Source: an uncultured Brachyspira sp.
Lineage (GTDB): Bacteria; Cyanobacteriota; Vampirovibrionia; Gastranaerophilales; Gastranaerophilaceae
Assembly (NCBI GenBank): GCA_900321895.1
Contig: ONYB01000007.1
Location: 1-7,735 of the forward strand
Reading direction: 5' to 3'
DNA: 7,735 nt
The position numbers were made by a program, and so were the translations under genes. The notes below the pieces were generated by a model. That model made no database searches. It was not told the origin of the DNA and was given only the letters and a program-made list of their open reading frames with translations. Every line of letters begins with the position of its first letter. Position 1 is the first letter of the stretch. Positions 5,403 to 7,735 of the stretch are shown here, piece by piece.

Positions 5403-6071
5403 TTATACAAGCCCTTCTTTAAGGGCTTTGACGGCAGCTTGAGTTCGGTCGTCTACGACAAGTTTTTGGATAATGTTGCAGACGTGAGCTTTTGCTGTGT
5501 GCTCAGAAATCGTCAACTCTTGTGCAATTTCGCTGTTGGATTTTCCGTCCACGACGAGTTTTAGAACTTCATATTCTCTTTGGGTAAGATTTGCGTGCTG
5601 TTCCTTGAACATTGCTCTCGACATTTGGCGTGGCGGAATTACACCGCAATTTTTGTCACGTAATATCGGTACAACCTGCGGATCAAGCCACATAGCTCCC
5701 TCTTTTACCGTTCGGATAATCATTTTGAGAATTTCTATATTTATATCCTTCATCACATAAGCACAAGCACCGGCTAACAATGAGTCCATAACTTCTTGTT
5801 CCGAAATATGTGAGGTAAGCATAATTATTTTTGCGTTGCCGTTTCCTTCAATAATTCTTTTTGCTGCCTCAATTCCGCTTATATCGGGTAATCCGATATC
5901 CATCAAAACTACATCGGGGTGCGAAATTTTGTAATTTTCAACAGACTCTTTTCCGCTCTGTGCTTCCGAAATTACCTCAAGATCTTTATGCTCTTCAAAC
6001 AGAGATTTCAGCCCGACACGCATCAGCTTGTGATCTTCTACCAAAAGAATTCTAACAGGTGTAATTGGCAT
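5403..6071 (-). CDS. NarL/LuxR-family response regulator
   Basis: This is a two-component response regulator of 222 residues. The receiver domain (about 6-125) has the acidic pair E12/D13, phospho-acceptor D58 in LMDIGLPD, T86 in MLTS and K108 in YVMKD. A linker with EGAMWLDPQ leads to a GerE-type HTH (about 159-222) carrying LTQREYEVLKLVVDGKSNSE and HTAKAHVCNIIQKL, ending VDDRTQAAVKALKEGLV. The start chosen is the ATG at 6071, because GGAGG (6081-6077) lies five bases upstream. An ATG five codons earlier (6086) has no ribosome site and would have it inside the coding sequence. The linker and C-terminus resemble cyanobacterial-type NarL regulators. No histidine kinase is in the window, so the partner is encoded elsewhere. 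It is divergent from nadB and convergent with the sugar porter, either of which could be a target. Confidence 0.93.
   Translation of the reverse strand: MPITPVRILLVEDHKLMRVGLKSLFEEHKDLEVISEAQSGKESVENYKISHPDVVLMDIGLPDISGIEAAKRIIEGNGNAKIIMLTSHISEQEVMDSLLAGACAYVMKDINIEILKMIIRTVKEGAMWLDPQVVPILRDKNCGVIPPRQMSRAMFKEQHANLTQREYEVLKLVVDGKSNSEIAQELTISEHTAKAHVCNIIQKLVVDDRTQAAVKALKEGLV
5409..5428. terminator. Coding-sequence hairpin between convergent genes
   Basis: AAGCCCTT (5409-5416) and AAGGGCTT (5421-5428) form a perfect 8-bp stem with a four-base loop. The hairpin lies in the last codons of the response regulator, just downstream of the porter stop at 5397-5399. The gap between the two stop codons is only three bases, so this is the only local structure that could end either transcript. 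T tracts are short on both strands (CTTTG on plus, CTTGTATAACTTTT on minus), so efficiency is doubtful. Confidence 0.45.
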
Positions 6072-6076
6072 AATTT

Positions 6077-6081
6077 CCTCC
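6077..6081 (-). promoter_or_regulatory. Ribosome binding site deciding the response regulator start
   Basis: The minus strand reads GGAGG, five bases before the ATG at 6071-6069. This favours a start at MPITPVRI over the upstream in-frame ATG at 6086-6084. Confidence 0.75.
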
Positions 6082-6148
6082 CTCATCTTTTTATGGTTTG
6101 TCTATTCTATTTATAAACTTTGAAATTTTCTTTTTAATCGTCTTTTTG

Positions 6149-6180
6149 CACAAAGTTGTCGGCAATATTAAAACCTTGTG
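6149..6180. promoter_or_regulatory. Imperfect dyad in the response regulator/nadB divergent region
   Basis: CACAAAGTT (6149-6157) and AACCTTGTG (6172-6180) form a nine-base inverted repeat with one mismatch and a 14-base spacer. It lies in the middle of the divergent control region. No named operator was recognised, and in such AT-rich DNA it could arise by chance. Confidence 0.3.
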
Positions 6181-6219
6181 AATTTGTATTATAAAAATAA
6201 AGAATTTATTAAAATAGTG

Positions 6220-6236
6220 AATTTTGTGGCAAAATT
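6220..6236. promoter_or_regulatory. Perfect 7-3-7 dyad, candidate operator
   Basis: AATTTTG (6220-6226) and CAAAATT (6230-6236) flank TGG. This compact, perfect 17-base dyad is of operator size. It lies 25 bases upstream of the nadB -35 box. It has no T tract and no gene ends here, so it is not a terminator. Confidence 0.4.
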
Positions 6237-6260
6237 TATTATTTTGGATTATTATATACG

Positions 6261-6290
6261 TTGACAGATTACGCTAGAACAAACTATAAG
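6261..6290 (+). promoter_or_regulatory. Promoter of nadB
   Basis: A perfect -35 box TTGACA (6261-6266) is followed after 18 bases by TATAAG (6285-6290, five of six). Transcription would begin near 6297, only about five bases before the ATG at 6302, giving a nearly leaderless mRNA. The weak AAGG (6288-6291) before nadB overlaps the -10 box and would not be in that transcript. Confidence 0.6.
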
Positions 6291-6301
6291 GTTTATAAAT
6301 T

Positions 6302-7735
6302 ATGAAATACTCCAAATATTCAACAATCATTGTGGGCAGTGGCATTGCGGGACTTTATGCCGCATTAAAAATTGAACAGCAAGCAAAGCTTCCTGACGGA
6401 ATCATGCTTATTACAAAATCGAAATTGGGCGAAAGCAACAGCAAATACGCACAAGGTGGCATGGTTGCAGTGTTGAAAGAGAACAAGTGCGACAGCACGG
6501 AATCTCATATTAGTGATACAATCAAGGCTGGTGCGGGCTTGAGCGAATTTAACACGGTTAAATTCATTTCAGAAAATTCTGACAAAGTTGTGAAGGATTT
6601 GTTGAATTTCGGGGTAGAGTTTGACAGAGATAAGGACGGAAACCTTTGTTTTACAAAAGAAGCAGCACACAGCGTAAGAAGAATCCTTCACTCCGGCGGT
6701 GATGCGACAGGTAAAATGATTGAGAAATCTCTCGTTGAACAGGTTCAAAATAATAACAATATTGATGTTTACGAGGAAGGAACCGTTGTGGAACTTCTTA
6801 TAAATTCAAACGGAGAATGCCGAGGAGTATTGGTGTTCAACAATATGACAGGCGAATACGAAACTGTTTATTCCCCTGCGGTAATCCTTGCAACAGGCGG
6901 TATCGGGCAACTTTACAAGTATACTACAAATCCGGAAGGAGCAACAGGTGACGGGCTTGCGATTGCGTACAATGCAGGTGCGGTTATGCAGGATATGGAA
7001 TTTGTTCAATTCCACCCAACCGCTTTGGCGTTTGATGATGATGTAAACAGATTTTTGATATCAGAGGCTGTTCGTGGAGAAGGTGCAAAACTTGTAGATG
7101 CTGACGGTATGGAGTTTATGGCAAAATACGACGAGCGAAAAGAACTTGCACCGAGAGATATTGTGACCCGTGCAAATTATAACGAAATGATGAGAAACCA
7201 CCTCGCAAATGTGTATCTCAATGCCTCTTGTATTGACAAGGCTAAACTTGCGGAACGTTTCCCGACAATTTCTAAAAAATGTCTTGAACACGGAATTGAT
7301 ATTTCAAAAGATTTTATCCCTGTAGCACCGGCGGCTCACTACTTTATGGGCGGAATTAGAACGGATGTTGAGGGAAGAACTTCTATTAACGGACTTTTCG
7401 CAATAGGTGAGGTTTCAAGTACAGGTCTTCACGGCGGAAACAGGCTCGCAAGCAATTCTCTTCTGGAATGTGTTGTTTGTGCTTATGAAGTTGCAGACTT
7501 TTTAAAAACTCAAAACCTCGACGCACCAAAAAGTATTGATGCTAATATCAAATCAATTATTGACCAATATTCTGAAGAAGACGAGGATGTCGAACCGATT
7601 GATACAGGTGTATTTAAGGCTGAATTGAAAGATATTATGTGGAATTATTGCGGAATATTGAGAGATGAAAAGTCTTTGATGACGGCATTGGAAAAGCTCG
7701 ACGAATTAAAATCAAAATTCCCGAGAACTCGCAAA
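6302..7735 (+). CDS. nadB: L-aspartate oxidase, C-terminus beyond the window
   Basis: This FAD enzyme oxidises L-aspartate to iminoaspartate, which NadA then condenses with dihydroxyacetone phosphate to make quinolinate for NAD. Visible are 478 codons; family members are usually about 520-540 residues, so only the end of the C-terminal helical domain is missing. The FAD motif GSGIAGLYAAL (12-22) is followed by SNSKYAQGGM (45-54), HSVRRILHSGGDATGK (123-138), ATGGIGQLY (197-205), EFVQFHPTAL (233-242) with H238, SEAVRGEGA (254-262), APRDIVTRA (283-291), AAHYFMGGI (344-352) with H346, and GEVSSTGLHGGNRLASNSLL (369-388) with R381. These match the substrate and catalytic residues of E. coli NadB. 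The signature before HSVRRILH is KEAAHS, where REGGHS is common. Succinate dehydrogenase and fumarate reductase flavoproteins are relatives, but AQGGM, DATGK and the soluble, subunit-free context indicate NadB. It may use fumarate instead of oxygen in an anaerobe. Confidence 0.95.
   Translation, partial: MKYSKYSTIIVGSGIAGLYAALKIEQQAKLPDGIMLITKSKLGESNSKYAQGGMVAVLKENKCDSTESHISDTIKAGAGLSEFNTVKFISENSDKVVKDLLNFGVEFDRDKDGNLCFTKEAAHSVRRILHSGGDATGKMIEKSLVEQVQNNNNIDVYEEGTVVELLINSNGECRGVLVFNNMTGEYETVYSPAVILATGGIGQLYKYTTNPEGATGDGLAIAYNAGAVMQDMEFVQFHPTALAFDDDVNRFLISEAVRGEGAKLVDADGMEFMAKYDERKELAPRDIVTRANYNEMMRNHLANVYLNASCIDKAKLAERFPTISKKCLEHGIDISKDFIPVAPAAHYFMGGIRTDVEGRTSINGLFAIGEVSSTGLHGGNRLASNSLLECVVCAYEVADFLKTQNLDAPKSIDANIKSIIDQYSEEDEDVEPIDTGVFKAELKDIMWNYCGILRDEKSLMTALEKLDELKSKFPRTRK

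Overview
This AT-rich bacterial window holds eight protein-coding loci. One is a decayed pseudogene, and one, nadB, runs off the right edge. No rRNA, tRNA, CRISPR array, insertion sequence or phage gene was found. The best guess for the host is a low-GC, host-associated or anaerobic relative of the cyanobacteria (Vampirovibrionia/Melainabacteria, for example Gastranaerophilales). The main clue is the response regulator, whose receiver-to-HTH linker (EGAMWLDPQ) and C-terminus (VDDRTQAAVKALKEGLV) resemble cyanobacterial NarL-type regulators from memory. This is a tentative inference; a Firmicute or another AT-rich gut lineage is not excluded.

Layout, left to right. Positions 1-182 hold a strong palindromic terminator (20-50), inherited from a gene outside the window, and a short degenerate heptamer array. 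Positions 183-2441 (minus strand) are a tightly coupled two-gene operon, uxs then ugd, whose products convert UDP-glucose to UDP-glucuronate and then UDP-xylose for surface polysaccharide. Positions 2442-2686 are a divergent control region with a promoter for each side and a structured leader. Positions 2687-3007 (plus) encode a small three-helix PQ-loop/SemiSWEET-like membrane protein whose stop codon lies inside its own terminator hairpin. Positions 3056-3633 (plus) are a maltose/galactoside O-acetyltransferase gene broken by a one-base frameshift and probably also by a later nonsense codon. Positions 3715-3918 (plus) encode a 67-residue LuxR-type HTH with no receiver domain. Positions 4029-5399 (plus) encode a 12-helix sugar porter of the major facilitator superfamily, preceded by a perfect 8+8 dyad next to its likely -35 box. 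Positions 5403-6071 (minus) encode a NarL-type response regulator that meets the porter tail to tail with three bases between the stops. Positions 6072-6301 are a second divergent control region. Position 6302 to the end (plus) is L-aspartate oxidase (nadB), lacking only its C-terminus.

How the genes may work together. The uxs-ugd pair is a clear pathway unit. The porter lies between two HTH regulators, one without a receiver and one a full response regulator with no sensor kinase in view, so regulation of sugar uptake by one of them is a reasonable but unproved idea. The PQ-loop protein and the porter are both candidate small-molecule or sugar carriers. nadB belongs to de novo NAD synthesis and shows no functional link to its neighbours. 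I found no convincing new multi-gene system. The most interesting points are the doubly damaged acetyltransferase, the receiver-less HTH with an altered recognition-helix residue, the porter with altered sugar-site residues, the dyads in the control regions, and terminator-like hairpins built from coding sequence.
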